From the NCBI RefSeq assembly GCF_008632455.1, contig NZ_CP043929.1:4464001-4528000 (forward strand): a stretch of DNA of 64,000 nucleotides, written 5' to 3'. The notes under the pieces were generated by a model, which ran no database searches, was not told the DNA's origin, and saw only the letters and a program-made list of their open reading frames with translations. This document shows, in pieces, positions 41,850 to 50,393 of this stretch (its first letter is position 1; each line of letters begins with the position of its first letter). The stretch comes from Methylomonas rhizoryzae (GTDB lineage: Bacteria > Pseudomonadota > Gammaproteobacteria > Methylococcales > Methylomonadaceae). Position numbers and translations under genes: made by a program.

Positions 41850-42698
41850 TTAACCCTTGCTGGATTTCAAATAATCCTCCAATTCGAAAAAGCCGGGTCG
41901 TACCTGATAAGGTATTGCGGTACGCATAAACTCCACAGTCATCGGCGGCGAAGTGCCTTTGGCGCAATTCAACAGGCCTTTTTGGGCACAGCGATAAGCA
42001 TTCGACTCGTCTTCCAAACGCTCTTCCATCAGTGCGGCGACAGGGCTGACGAAGCCGTAGGACACCAAAATGCCCAAAAAAGTGCCTACCAGCGCGGCGG
42101 CAATCAACTTGCCTAATTCGGCCGGCGGAATCCCCACCGACTCCATGGTATGCACCACGCCCATCACCGCGGCGACAATACCGAAAGCCGGCATGCCGTC
42201 GCCCACGCGCTGGACGGCGCGGATAGGCACATGACAATTGTCGTGGTGAGCTTCGATTTCGGCGTCGATCAAATCTTCCAACAGCGCCGCATCCACGCCG
42301 GTCAGTATCAGCCGCAACTTATCGCAGATAAACTCCATCAAATGCCGATCCGCCACAATCCGTTCGCCGAAAATCATGCAGCCTTCCGGATCGTCCGCCA
42401 CTCGTTCCAACGAAAGCAAGCCTTCCTTACGGGCTTTCTGACTCAAGGCGTTAAAGCTCAACAATAAATCCAAATAATATTCTTTGTTGTAGCGGGAGGG
42501 TCTTAGCGTGCCAATCCCTCCGGCTAAAGCGGCCTTAATGGTATTAAGCGAATTACTGGCAATAAACGCGCTGAAGGCGGAACCGACGATAATCAACACT
42601 TCGATCGGCTGAATCAGCACACCTATTTCGCCGCCGGCCATCATAAAGCCGCCAAACACACAAGCGAAAATACCTAAATAGCCGAGAATCAGTAACAT
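41850..42698 (-). CDS. motA: Flagellar motor stator protein MotA
   Basis: A 282-residue stator subunit with four transmembrane segments (about residues 1-25, 34-50, 170-190 and 201-222). The cytoplasmic loop between helices 2 and 3 contains the rotor-contact region with charged residues (SQKARKEGLLSLE). It shows the family block PAFGIVAAVMGVVHTMESVG and GTFLGILVSYGFVSPVA, with the conserved prolines. It forms the proton channel with MotB, encoded immediately downstream. Confidence 0.96.
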   Translation of the reverse strand: MLLILGYLGIFACVFGGFMMAGGEIGVLIQPIEVLIIVGSAFSAFIASNSLNTIKAALAGGIGTLRPSRYNKEYYLDLLLSFNALSQKARKEGLLSLERVADDPEGCMIFGERIVADRHLMEFICDKLRLILTGVDAALLEDLIDAEIEAHHDNCHVPIRAVQRVGDGMPAFGIVAAVMGVVHTMESVGIPPAELGKLIAAALVGTFLGILVSYGFVSPVAALMEERLEDESNAYRCAQKGLLNCAKGTSPPMTVEFMRTAIPYQVRPGFFELEDYLKSSKG

Positions 42699-42838
42699 AA
42701 CCGCCCTTGCCTATTACCGAGCTGAACAAACCGACCGCGCGTGCCGCCGGCATTCGTTGGACCGCAATTTTCCGTCCGGAAAGAACCCATTGCAAAAATA
42801 GTAGCAAGGCTTGCGCTCCGCGCGACCGCAGCGGCCCA

Positions 42839-43780
42839 TCAGTGCCGCCAGGAAACCATATCTTCGATAGGTTCCAAATGCGTGTCTATATCGATACCCT
42901 CGAAACGGTCCGCGATTTGTCGTTCGATGCGTTCGAGCAAATCGTGGCCTTGCTGCACCGTCCATTGGCCGGGCACCAGCACGTGCACGGACATGAAACG
43001 GCGAGAACCGGCAAAGCGGGTGCGCAACGCATGGAAAGCGACATGATCGGAACAGGCGAAGCCGGTTAAAATAGCTTCGATTTCCACAACTTCTTCGACC
43101 GGCAAGGCCGCATCCATCAGTCCTGCGATGGTGCGCGAGATCAACTGCAATCCGGCCCAAACAATATGCAAAGCCACCGCAATGGCAATGACCGGATCCA
43201 AAATTTCCCAGCCGGCCAAGCCCAAGCGGGAAGCCAACGCAAGATCGGCGTCGAAACGATTGGCCACCGCGATGGCGCCTATGCCGATCAATATCCCTAA
43301 AGTCGTCCACACGTCGGTCATTAAATGCTTGCCATCCGCCTCCAAAGTAATGGAATATCTGGCACGGCCGACGCCGATCAAAACACGGGCGACGATCAGA
43401 TTGATCAACGAGGCGAACACCGCAATGGCAATGCCGACATCCAACTGACGCAACGGCATAGGATGCAGTAAGCGCTCCCAAGCGGCAAAAATGATGCCCA
43501 ACGCCGCCAGCACTATCATCACCCCTTCCGCGCCGCTGGAGAAATATTCGATTTTCTCGTGTCCGTAAGCGTGCCTGGCATCCGGCGGACGGCTCGCCAC
43601 GCTCAGCACGATCAACACGATAACCGCCGCGACCAAGTTAATCAGCGACTCCAACGCGTCGGACAATAAGCCGACCGATCCGGTCAACCAGTACGCGTAA
43701 CTTTTCAACCCTATCGTCGTCAATGCGGCGGCGATCGACAGCCAACCGTATCGGGTTAAGGAAGAAGCAGCCTGATTCAT
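42839..43780 (-). CDS. Cation diffusion facilitator family transporter
   Basis: A 313-residue CDF antiporter exporting a divalent metal (Zn, Fe or Mn) from the cytoplasm. It has six transmembrane segments in the first 210 residues. Metal-site motifs are LLSDALESLIN in helix 2 (D-x3-E rather than the more common D-x3-D/H), HAYGHEKIEYF after helix 2, and GKHLMTDVWTTLG (H-x3-D) in helix 5. A cytoplasmic C-terminal domain (about 215-313) with HVLVPGQWTVQQGHDLLE follows. Specificity cannot be assigned from sequence alone. Confidence 0.92.
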   Translation of the reverse strand: MNQAASSLTRYGWLSIAAALTTIGLKSYAYWLTGSVGLLSDALESLINLVAAVIVLIVLSVASRPPDARHAYGHEKIEYFSSGAEGVMIVLAALGIIFAAWERLLHPMPLRQLDVGIAIAVFASLINLIVARVLIGVGRARYSITLEADGKHLMTDVWTTLGILIGIGAIAVANRFDADLALASRLGLAGWEILDPVIAIAVALHIVWAGLQLISRTIAGLMDAALPVEEVVEIEAILTGFACSDHVAFHALRTRFAGSRRFMSVHVLVPGQWTVQQGHDLLERIERQIADRFEGIDIDTHLEPIEDMVSWRH

Positions 43781-43835
43781 AAACGCACGACCTATAGGGG
43801 CGACAATAGTCGCCGGACCCGTGTGGGGGGGTAAA

Positions 43836-44678
43836 TCAACCGTTCGCCGGCTTAACCGACTCCAGCGACAAACGCATGGACAGGTCTATGGCTCGCAAGT
43901 TTTTAGTCAACGCACCGATAGATATGTAATCGACACCGGTTTCGGCCACGGCCCGAATGTTGTCCAAGTCAATATTGCCGGAAGCTTCCAACTCTATCCG
44001 TCCCTCGTTAAGAGCTACCGCCTGCCGCAATTCGGGTAAGGAAAAATTGTCCAGCATTATCCGATCCGGTTGCGCGTCCAAAGCTTGCCGCAACTCGGCC
44101 AACGATTCGACTTCCACTTCGATTAATGCGCAAGTGCTATTGCGCGCGGCCTTAACCGCTGCAGCAATGGAACCTGCTGCGGCAATATGGTTTTCTTTGA
44201 TCAGCACGGCGTCGAACAAACCGATCCTATGGTTATAGCAACCGCCGCAAACCACTGCATATTTTTGCGCCCGCCTCAAGCCGGGCAGGGTTTTACGGGT
44301 ATCGAGCACCTTACAACCTGTACCCGCGACCGCATCCGCATAGCCGCGCGCGACCGTCGCGGTAGCTGACAAAGTTTGCAGCAAATTCAACGCCGTGCGT
44401 TCGCCGCTCAACAAGGCGCGAGCCGGGCCGGACAAGCGGCACAACACCGTCCCTGCTTCGACCGAGTGACCTTCCGCTACCAGCCACTCTACGTTAACCT
44501 TGGCGTCCAACTGTTTGAAAACCTGCTCGAACCACGCAGTGCCGCACACCACCATGGCTTCGCGGGTTATCACACTGCCCGACGCGGTTACCGAGATGGG
44601 AATAATGTTGGCGGTCAAATCGCCGCTACCTATGTCCTCGGCCAAAAATGCCGAAATATCCTCCGCCGTGGGTTGCAA
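43836..44678 (-). CDS. nadC: Nicotinate-nucleotide pyrophosphorylase
   Basis: Converts quinolinate and PRPP to nicotinate mononucleotide in NAD synthesis. FLAEDIGSGDLTANII, RTALNLLQTLSATAT, DTRKTLPGLRRAQKYAV, NHRIGLFDAVLIKENH and EVEVESLAEL are the family blocks. I place the start at TTG 44678 (giving MQPTAEDISAF, 280 residues, the usual length), because GGAG lies 8 bases upstream. The open frame extends a further 52 codons, but that would overlap the preceding wecB-like gene. It is the last gene on this side of the polysaccharide locus and is unrelated to it in function. Confidence 0.94.
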   Translation of the reverse strand: MQPTAEDISAFLAEDIGSGDLTANIIPISVTASGSVITREAMVVCGTAWFEQVFKQLDAKVNVEWLVAEGHSVEAGTVLCRLSGPARALLSGERTALNLLQTLSATATVARGYADAVAGTGCKVLDTRKTLPGLRRAQKYAVVCGGCYNHRIGLFDAVLIKENHIAAAGSIAAAVKAARNSTCALIEVEVESLAELRQALDAQPDRIMLDNFSLPELRQAVALNEGRIELEASGNIDLDNIRAVAETGVDYISIGALTKNLRAIDLSMRLSLESVKPANG

Positions 44679-44772
44679 GACGTTAACTCCGAATCGATAA
44701 ACAATGGCATTATAAACCAGGGCAACAGCCGGCAAGGCAGAGTCGTCCAGTCGGTAGGTGTCAAAATGCCCG

Positions 44773-45882
44773 CTAACCAGCGGCGAATTCGATATGCCGA
44801 CAAATAATTTCACAGGGAGAAATGGCCGGCGCACGCGTGGATAACTCGCTAGCGCCTGTTTTTTCTAAATGACCGACAAATTCCAGCAAACAGCTATCGG
44901 ACAATTTGCCGAGTACGACATTGTTATCCAGCCCCTCTTGGCGCTCGGTTGAGCGCCGCATTAAAAAGGTAGGCACGTTCAAATACGACAACTCTTCTTG
45001 ATTGCTGCCGCCATCGGTAATCACAAAGGTGCTGGCAGCCAGCAAGTGCACAAAATTCACGTAGCCGGTACGCTTGCGCACACTAATGTTCGGGTTAGTT
45101 TTCAGCGCTTCCAACAACTGCATTTTTTGTAAACGCTTCTCGGTACTGGGATGCAGAACGAATATCAAATAATACGAACGCGATATTTCGGTGATTTGTT
45201 GAATTATTTTCTTTAGCCTATTCGGATTAAACAGATTTTCGAAGCGATGTATCGATATTATTCCAAACGTTTGTTCCGGAATAGGACAGCTATCGTCGCC
45301 CGGAAGCGCCAATGCATAGTTTAAGGCATCCCACAAGGTATTATTTTCGGTATTGACCTTTATACATGAATATCGACTCAAATTATCCAAGGCCCACTGA
45401 CCGGGACAAAAAGCGATATCCGTCAACGTGAAAGTAACTAACCGATTAATTTCTTCCGGAAACGGTTCTAGTAGATTGAAAGAACGCAAGCCGGATTCGA
45501 TATGACCTACTTTGATACCGAGCCGCTTCGCCAACAAGGCGCCAATTACCGTAGAAAACGTATCGCCGTGTACCAAAACGATATTTTGGCCCGCCGCATA
45601 GTCTTGATAATCAGGCAAAAGTTGCGCAGGTTTTAAGATTATCTGCGAGAACAATCCAATCAACCAACGCACGGCATGCGCAATGGATTTGACTTCTTCC
45701 TTACTGCTATACAGATAATGCCAAGCAACATCTAAATTAAAATCTTGCAAAATTTCGGCTAAACTTTCTTTATGCTGCCCGGTATGCACCAGGGTAAAAG
45801 CATAGTTTTTGCTTTGCATTTGCTTGATTAAGGGCGCCATTTTTATCAGCTGGGCGCGAGTACCTAGTATAACGTATATCAT
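44773..45882 (-). CDS. wecB: UDP-N-acetylglucosamine 2-epimerase-like protein
   Basis: A 369-residue non-hydrolysing epimerase-type enzyme predicted to make UDP-ManNAc from UDP-GlcNAc. It starts MIYVILGTRAQLIKMAPLI (WecB GTRPE variant). LVHGDTFSTVIGALLA, GHIESGLRSFN, PEEINR, SIHRFENL and ITDGGSNQEE correspond to the family's catalytic and allosteric blocks, some with substitutions (GTRAQ for GTRPE; SGLRS for AGLRT). The divergence means other UDP-sugar substrates are possible. It is the last sugar gene of the locus, 10 bases after the upstream GT2. Confidence 0.85.
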   Translation of the reverse strand: MIYVILGTRAQLIKMAPLIKQMQSKNYAFTLVHTGQHKESLAEILQDFNLDVAWHYLYSSKEEVKSIAHAVRWLIGLFSQIILKPAQLLPDYQDYAAGQNIVLVHGDTFSTVIGALLAKRLGIKVGHIESGLRSFNLLEPFPEEINRLVTFTLTDIAFCPGQWALDNLSRYSCIKVNTENNTLWDALNYALALPGDDSCPIPEQTFGIISIHRFENLFNPNRLKKIIQQITEISRSYYLIFVLHPSTEKRLQKMQLLEALKTNPNISVRKRTGYVNFVHLLAASTFVITDGGSNQEELSYLNVPTFLMRRSTERQEGLDNNVVLGKLSDSCLLEFVGHLEKTGASELSTRAPAISPCEIICRHIEFAAG

Positions 45883-45892
45883 ACTAATTAAT

Positions 45893-46786
45893 TTACTCGT
45901 CTGTGTTTTTATAATGCAACGATGATATTTGCTCCGAGACGATACCGATCAAAAATATAATCAAAGAAGCCAATATTAATACCGCTCCCATATTAGTGAA
46001 TCGGCTCAATGTAATATACGTATAGGTGTAATACAAAATTCCGGTAATAAACGTCAATCCGCTAATCGGCAAAAACAAGCGCATCGGCGAAAACAGCGCA
46101 CCGATTTTTAAGATAATGATAAAAAAACGAGTGCCGTCTTTCAAAACCCGCAAGTGGCTTTTGCCCTGACGCTTGCCGGCATGAATCGGCACGTAGGCGA
46201 CCGGAAACCCGGAGCGGAAAAACGCCATCGTGCTGGTGGTGGGATAAGAAAATCCGTTCGGCAGCAAATACAGAAATTTACGGAATTTATGCGCCCTTAC
46301 GGCGCGAAAACCCGAGGTCAAATCCTCGATTCTATGCCCGGTCATCAGCGAGGCCAATTTGTTGTAAAACGAATTACCAACCCGCCGCGCCCAGGAAGCA
46401 TGCGAGCTTACATGCCTGGCGCCGATAGCCATGTCGTAGCCTTGCCCTAACTTAGCCAGCAAGGCCGGCACGTCGGCCGGATCGTGTTGGCCGTCGGCAT
46501 CCATGAACACCAAAATGTCGCCCGAAGCATTTCTCGCACCGGTTTTTACCGATGCCCCGTTGCCCTGACTATAAGGATGTCGAATCACCCGTGCCGCATA
46601 TTGCGTTGCAATCGTTGCAGTCTCATCGCTGGAACCGTCGTCGACCACCAATAATTCGGCGTCCGGAAAATACAGCGACAGGATTTGCAGTACTTGGCCG
46701 ATATTATCCGCTTCGTTTTTTGCCGGCAGTATGATGCTGAGTTTAGATGACTGTGTCACGGAGTATTTCGACCGGTAAAGAATCAA
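45893..46786 (-). CDS. GT2 glycosyltransferase, polyprenyl-phosphate type
   Basis: A 297-residue family 2 glycosyltransferase with two C-terminal transmembrane segments (about residues 232-253 and 262-282). LSIILPAKNEADNIGQVL, VVDDGSSDETA and VFMDADGQHDP (with DxD) form the nucleotide-sugar site, and DLTSGFRAVRA is typical of dolichol-phosphate-mannose-synthase-like enzymes. It probably transfers a sugar to a polyprenyl phosphate. The start is TTG 46786, 14 bases after the glf stop; GTG 46759 is a possible alternative. Confidence 0.9.
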   Translation of the reverse strand: MILYRSKYSVTQSSKLSIILPAKNEADNIGQVLQILSLYFPDAELLVVDDGSSDETATIATQYAARVIRHPYSQGNGASVKTGARNASGDILVFMDADGQHDPADVPALLAKLGQGYDMAIGARHVSSHASWARRVGNSFYNKLASLMTGHRIEDLTSGFRAVRAHKFRKFLYLLPNGFSYPTTSTMAFFRSGFPVAYVPIHAGKRQGKSHLRVLKDGTRFFIIILKIGALFSPMRLFLPISGLTFITGILYYTYTYITLSRFTNMGAVLILASLIIFLIGIVSEQISSLHYKNTDE

Positions 46787-46800
46787 TGACCCCGGCGGCG

Positions 46801-47931
46801 TTACGCTGCCGGTTCGGATTTGAGAAAGTCGCTGGCAATCTTCAAACTGTTTGCCACGACCTGATGCATATCATAGTAAATATACTGACCGCAGCGGCCG
46901 ATAAAGGTCATATTGGCTAGCGATTTGGCCAACTCTTGATATTGCGCATATAGGCGCTGCGGCCAACCGTCTACCGTCTTCACCGGATAATAGCGTTCGT
47001 AGCGATTGTCTTCGTAGCCGCACGGAATTTCCCGGGTCAATAGGCTTTTGTTCGCCCCCAAATCGCAACCCGGATACAGCCGCCATTCGGTTTGCCTAGT
47101 ATAAACCCCTTGATCAGTGAAATTGACGGTAGGCACGGGTTGCGTCAGCTCGTCCACTACACGGTGTTCGAATTTGATCGAACGATAAGGCAACGCACCG
47201 AAACATTGCTCGAAATACACGTCTATGGGCATGGAATTGAATACATGCAGGTAATCGGCTTCCATCGCTTTTTCGAACCGGCAATTCAACCTGACTTCGA
47301 TTGCCGCATGGTCCAGCATGTTATCGATCAGACTGAGATAACCGTTTTTCGGCATGGCCTGGAAACGGTCGTTGAAATAATCGCAGTTGTCGTCGTAACG
47401 TACCGGTAGCCTTTGCAAGACGGAAACCGGCAATTCCTCCAGCCTCAATCCCCACATTTTATAGGTGTAACGCCCGAAAAACAGATCGGTCAGATACGGG
47501 CCGAACAAATTTTCGGCCACTTCCCGAGCATTGGCGGGCCGCAGGTGACGCACACATTGCGTGGCCAAAAACGCCTTTACCTCTGCTTCGTGTTGCAGCG
47601 ACAACGCAAACAAACGGTTTAAGGTTAAACGATTGATCGGCAGCGGCACGTAGCCGATGCTTTCCACCCACGCTTCCACTTTGTGCCGATAGGGCAGCCA
47701 TTCGGTAAAGCGGGAAAGGTAATCGAAGATGCCTTGGTCGTTGGTATGAAAAATATGCGGACCGTAGCGGTGCACCCGCAACTTGAGGTTCTCGTCAATC
47801 GGGTCGAACGCGTTACCGGCAACATGATTGCGGCTATCGATGACATCAACGGCGTAGCGACCGCTATCGGCCAGTTCACGAGCCACCGTTGCCCCCGCGA
47901 ACCCGGCCCCGACCACCAGGACGCGCTTCAT
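46801..47931 (-). CDS. glf: UDP-galactopyranose mutase
   Basis: Flavoenzyme that converts UDP-galactopyranose to UDP-galactofuranose. The 376 residues start MKRVLVVGAGFAGATVARELA (FAD-binding GxGxxG). RVHRYGPHIFHTND, NLFGPYLTDLFFGRYTYKMWG and YPVKT are the family signatures, including the active-site Arg/His neighbourhood. ATG 47931 overlaps the upstream GT4 stop as ATGA. Its presence is the best evidence that the glycan of this locus contains galactofuranose. Confidence 0.97.
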   Translation of the reverse strand: MKRVLVVGAGFAGATVARELADSGRYAVDVIDSRNHVAGNAFDPIDENLKLRVHRYGPHIFHTNDQGIFDYLSRFTEWLPYRHKVEAWVESIGYVPLPINRLTLNRLFALSLQHEAEVKAFLATQCVRHLRPANAREVAENLFGPYLTDLFFGRYTYKMWGLRLEELPVSVLQRLPVRYDDNCDYFNDRFQAMPKNGYLSLIDNMLDHAAIEVRLNCRFEKAMEADYLHVFNSMPIDVYFEQCFGALPYRSIKFEHRVVDELTQPVPTVNFTDQGVYTRQTEWRLYPGCDLGANKSLLTREIPCGYEDNRYERYYPVKTVDGWPQRLYAQYQELAKSLANMTFIGRCGQYIYYDMHQVVANSLKIASDFLKSEPAA

Positions 47932-49001
47932 GTTTGCAACCAAGCCGCCAATTTTTCCGCCTGCTCGGCCCAGGTAGGGATGGGCAAATCGACGGATTCG
48001 GGATGGGCCAACAGATCGAGGATCTTGGTTGACAGGTCTTCGACGCTATCCGGCTGATAAAGACAGCGTGGGTAGTTCTGAAACAATTGTGCCAGCGCGC
48101 CAACCCGCGCTGCCAATACCGGCGTTTTGCAAGCCAAGATTTCGTATGTCTTCTGCGGAAAGGCGTAACGCCCGAAATCGCTGTCTCGCATACAGATCAC
48201 CGCCAAATCGAGCGCGTTATAAAACACCGGAATATCTTGATGCGCTAGCATTCCTAAATAATGAATCCTAGGATGCGCAGGTATAGGACAGGCATTATCG
48301 GTAGGACCCGCCAAGACCAAATGCAGCAGCAAATCGCTTTCGGCAAGTTGCAAGAAACTGCGGTAAAGCAGGTCAATCCCACGAGACGAATCCAAGGCGC
48401 CGGCAATTCCGATTAACGTTCCTTGAACCGGTAGCTTCAGTTTTTCTCGACATGCCTGCTTGTTCAGCGGGATGAAGTCGCCACCTGAAATCGTGCTTTC
48501 TAGCGTTATTACGTTGGGATGTTGGTAGCGTTGACGGATATAGTCAGCGAGTGCATCGCTAACGCAGCAAATGCCTTTAGCTCCTTTAACCGCGCGACGA
48601 TACAGCCACAAAACTCCGGGTAATTTAGCTAAGCCAAAACTTTCATAATTATCGTATAAATCGAGATAATAGGGTCGCCTATAAACCCAAGCAGTCAGCA
48701 TTGCAAATGTAGCCTGCAAACAGTCGGAACTGCCGATAACAATATCATGACGAGCAAATATTACGCTATTGAATACTTTAATAAAATCGATAATAGAACC
48801 AATAAAAAAACCGTAAAACCTTGATCTCGAATCTATCTCAACAACCTTAAGTTTCCGATTAATATGGTAATCCATGCAAACCGCCGTCATACTATTAGTA
48901 AACAATGACAACTCTAAAGGTAAATTAAATAATCGACCATAGCGATCATCCAACACATCTTTACCCATATATCTGCGCTTGCACAGAAACAAGACATTCA
49001 T
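47928..49001 (-). CDS. GT4-like glycosyltransferase
   Basis: A 357-residue GT-B glycosyltransferase. The N-terminal part has LYDNYESFGLAKLPG, and the C-terminal domain shows GIAGALDSSRGIDLLYRSF, HLVLAGPTDN, RIHYLGMLAHQDIPVFYNALDLAVIC and FPQKTYEILACKTPVLAARVGA. This last stretch corresponds to the GT4 E-x7-E region with substitutions. Sugar and linkage are unknown. The gene straddles the point where base composition shifts toward A+T. It is translationally coupled to glf. Confidence 0.85.
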   Translation of the reverse strand: MNVLFLCKRRYMGKDVLDDRYGRLFNLPLELSLFTNSMTAVCMDYHINRKLKVVEIDSRSRFYGFFIGSIIDFIKVFNSVIFARHDIVIGSSDCLQATFAMLTAWVYRRPYYLDLYDNYESFGLAKLPGVLWLYRRAVKGAKGICCVSDALADYIRQRYQHPNVITLESTISGGDFIPLNKQACREKLKLPVQGTLIGIAGALDSSRGIDLLYRSFLQLAESDLLLHLVLAGPTDNACPIPAHPRIHYLGMLAHQDIPVFYNALDLAVICMRDSDFGRYAFPQKTYEILACKTPVLAARVGALAQLFQNYPRCLYQPDSVEDLSTKILDLLAHPESVDLPIPTWAEQAEKLAAWLQT

Positions 49002-49040
49002 TTTTTACAAGAAAATATCATAGCCATGATGAAGCGATTT

Positions 49041-50393
49041 TCATAAGCACTTTTTACCATAATACTTAAATTGCAGCACAAACCAGTGCCACGGAGAAAC
49101 GATACAAGACGCAGTCAACGCAGCCAATCTTATTACCTGCTCTTGCATACAATCTATAACAGAAATTTTCTCCAGCTTACTACCTGCCACCCGATAAATT
49201 GTTTTAGCATAAAATAGTGAAAGAAAACTATACGACTTACCTATAATAATGCTCGAATACACATCATCAATTGCAACACGAACGTTTGACCGAGAAAAAA
49301 GCCGCAAATAATGTGCGTATTTTTTAGGCATAAAAAACTGCAAATTCGAATTAAATTTACTTATTAAATCTACAATTTTCAGCAATTCTCCAGCCCCATC
49401 TCCGACATCAATTAATACTTTATCACCCAGCGCGTCAAACTTAATAGAATCGATAGAATAAGACTCAAAAATTGCAGAACTTCGCTTACCTAAACATCCT
49501 TTGAGCGCATCATTCCTTGCTAAAATATAAACTTGATCAAGTGGCGTAAACTTAAGCCAACAGTGTAAATATATTAAGTAATTGATATAAACAATATAAA
49601 CCAAACTCGCTAATTGTTTGCCGTGTTTAGGTGGGTATACAGCCAACATCGCCAATCGGTTACGTTTTCGATAATATTCTCGCCAGGGAACAATCGGCTT
49701 AGTTTCACTATAGTTATGTCGGATAACCGAAGCAGGTACGGCCCACAAAGTCCAACCCGCCTTTTTCGCCCTCAACCCCCATTCTACGTCGTCGTAAAAC
49801 ACAAACAAATCTGCAAAAGTGCCCACTTGCGCCAGGCATGACCGGCGAATCAACACTGAACATGCAGCCAAATAACCTACTTGATAGGGATTAGTTTCAG
49901 CCGGCACGCGCGGTTGACAAGAAAAATTTTGCCTTAACGCGCCAAGCCACGGCGAAATCTCTCCTCCGATTTCCTGAACGGTATTCCGATCATGGTACAA
50001 ACAAATTTGCGAGCCGACTGCTCCAGCCGAAACATGCGCGTCCAAGCAGTCGATTAAAGGACCTAGCGCACCTTTTTCGACAATAACATCGTTATCCAGC
50101 AACCAAACATATTCGATTTCCGGCCTAGTCAGGGCGACACGCATTCCTGCTGAAAAGCCGCCTGCCCCGCCTAGATTTTCGGCATGCTGCAAAATTTCAA
50201 CTGATGGAAAATTCGCTTTGATATACTCAACGCTTCCATCGCTTGAAGCGTTATCCACCAGCAAAAGCTGACCATTAATAGGAGCGAGCTCATTCAAAAC
50301 TGAAGACACGCTTGCAGGCAAAAATTCTTTTCCATTCCAATTGACCATGATGGCCAGTATTCTAGGCGCTATAAACGGCGTGATATTGCTCAT
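49041..50393 (-). CDS. GT2 glycosyltransferase with extra C-terminal half
   Basis: A 450-residue protein whose first ~260 residues are a GT2 domain. MVNWNGKEFLPASVSSVLN, LLVDNASSDGSVEYIK, WLLDNDVIVEKGAL (DxD-type) and FVFYDDVEWGLRAKKAGW are visible, matching the rhamnosyl/galactofuranosyltransferase subgroup. The other 190 residues (about 260-450), rich in Ile/Lys/Ser, match no domain I recognise. Proximity to glf makes a galactofuranosyltransferase role plausible. The ATG overlaps the upstream stop (ATGA). The sequence is distinctly A+T-rich toward the 3' end. Confidence 0.85.
   Translation of the reverse strand: MSNITPFIAPRILAIMVNWNGKEFLPASVSSVLNELAPINGQLLLVDNASSDGSVEYIKANFPSVEILQHAENLGGAGGFSAGMRVALTRPEIEYVWLLDNDVIVEKGALGPLIDCLDAHVSAGAVGSQICLYHDRNTVQEIGGEISPWLGALRQNFSCQPRVPAETNPYQVGYLAACSVLIRRSCLAQVGTFADLFVFYDDVEWGLRAKKAGWTLWAVPASVIRHNYSETKPIVPWREYYRKRNRLAMLAVYPPKHGKQLASLVYIVYINYLIYLHCWLKFTPLDQVYILARNDALKGCLGKRSSAIFESYSIDSIKFDALGDKVLIDVGDGAGELLKIVDLISKFNSNLQFFMPKKYAHYLRLFSRSNVRVAIDDVYSSIIIGKSYSFLSLFYAKTIYRVAGSKLEKISVIDCMQEQVIRLAALTASCIVSPWHWFVLQFKYYGKKCL

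Noticed and set aside
42714..43481. A 255-codon minus-strand frame within the CDF transporter gene
   Set aside because: It is out of frame with the transporter, and its composition (Arg/Gly/His/Cys) is that of a frame shadow.
44679..44834. N-terminal extension of NadC to a start at 44834
   Set aside because: It would overlap the wecB-like gene, adds non-conserved residues, and a GGAG-preceded TTG at 44678 gives the normal length.
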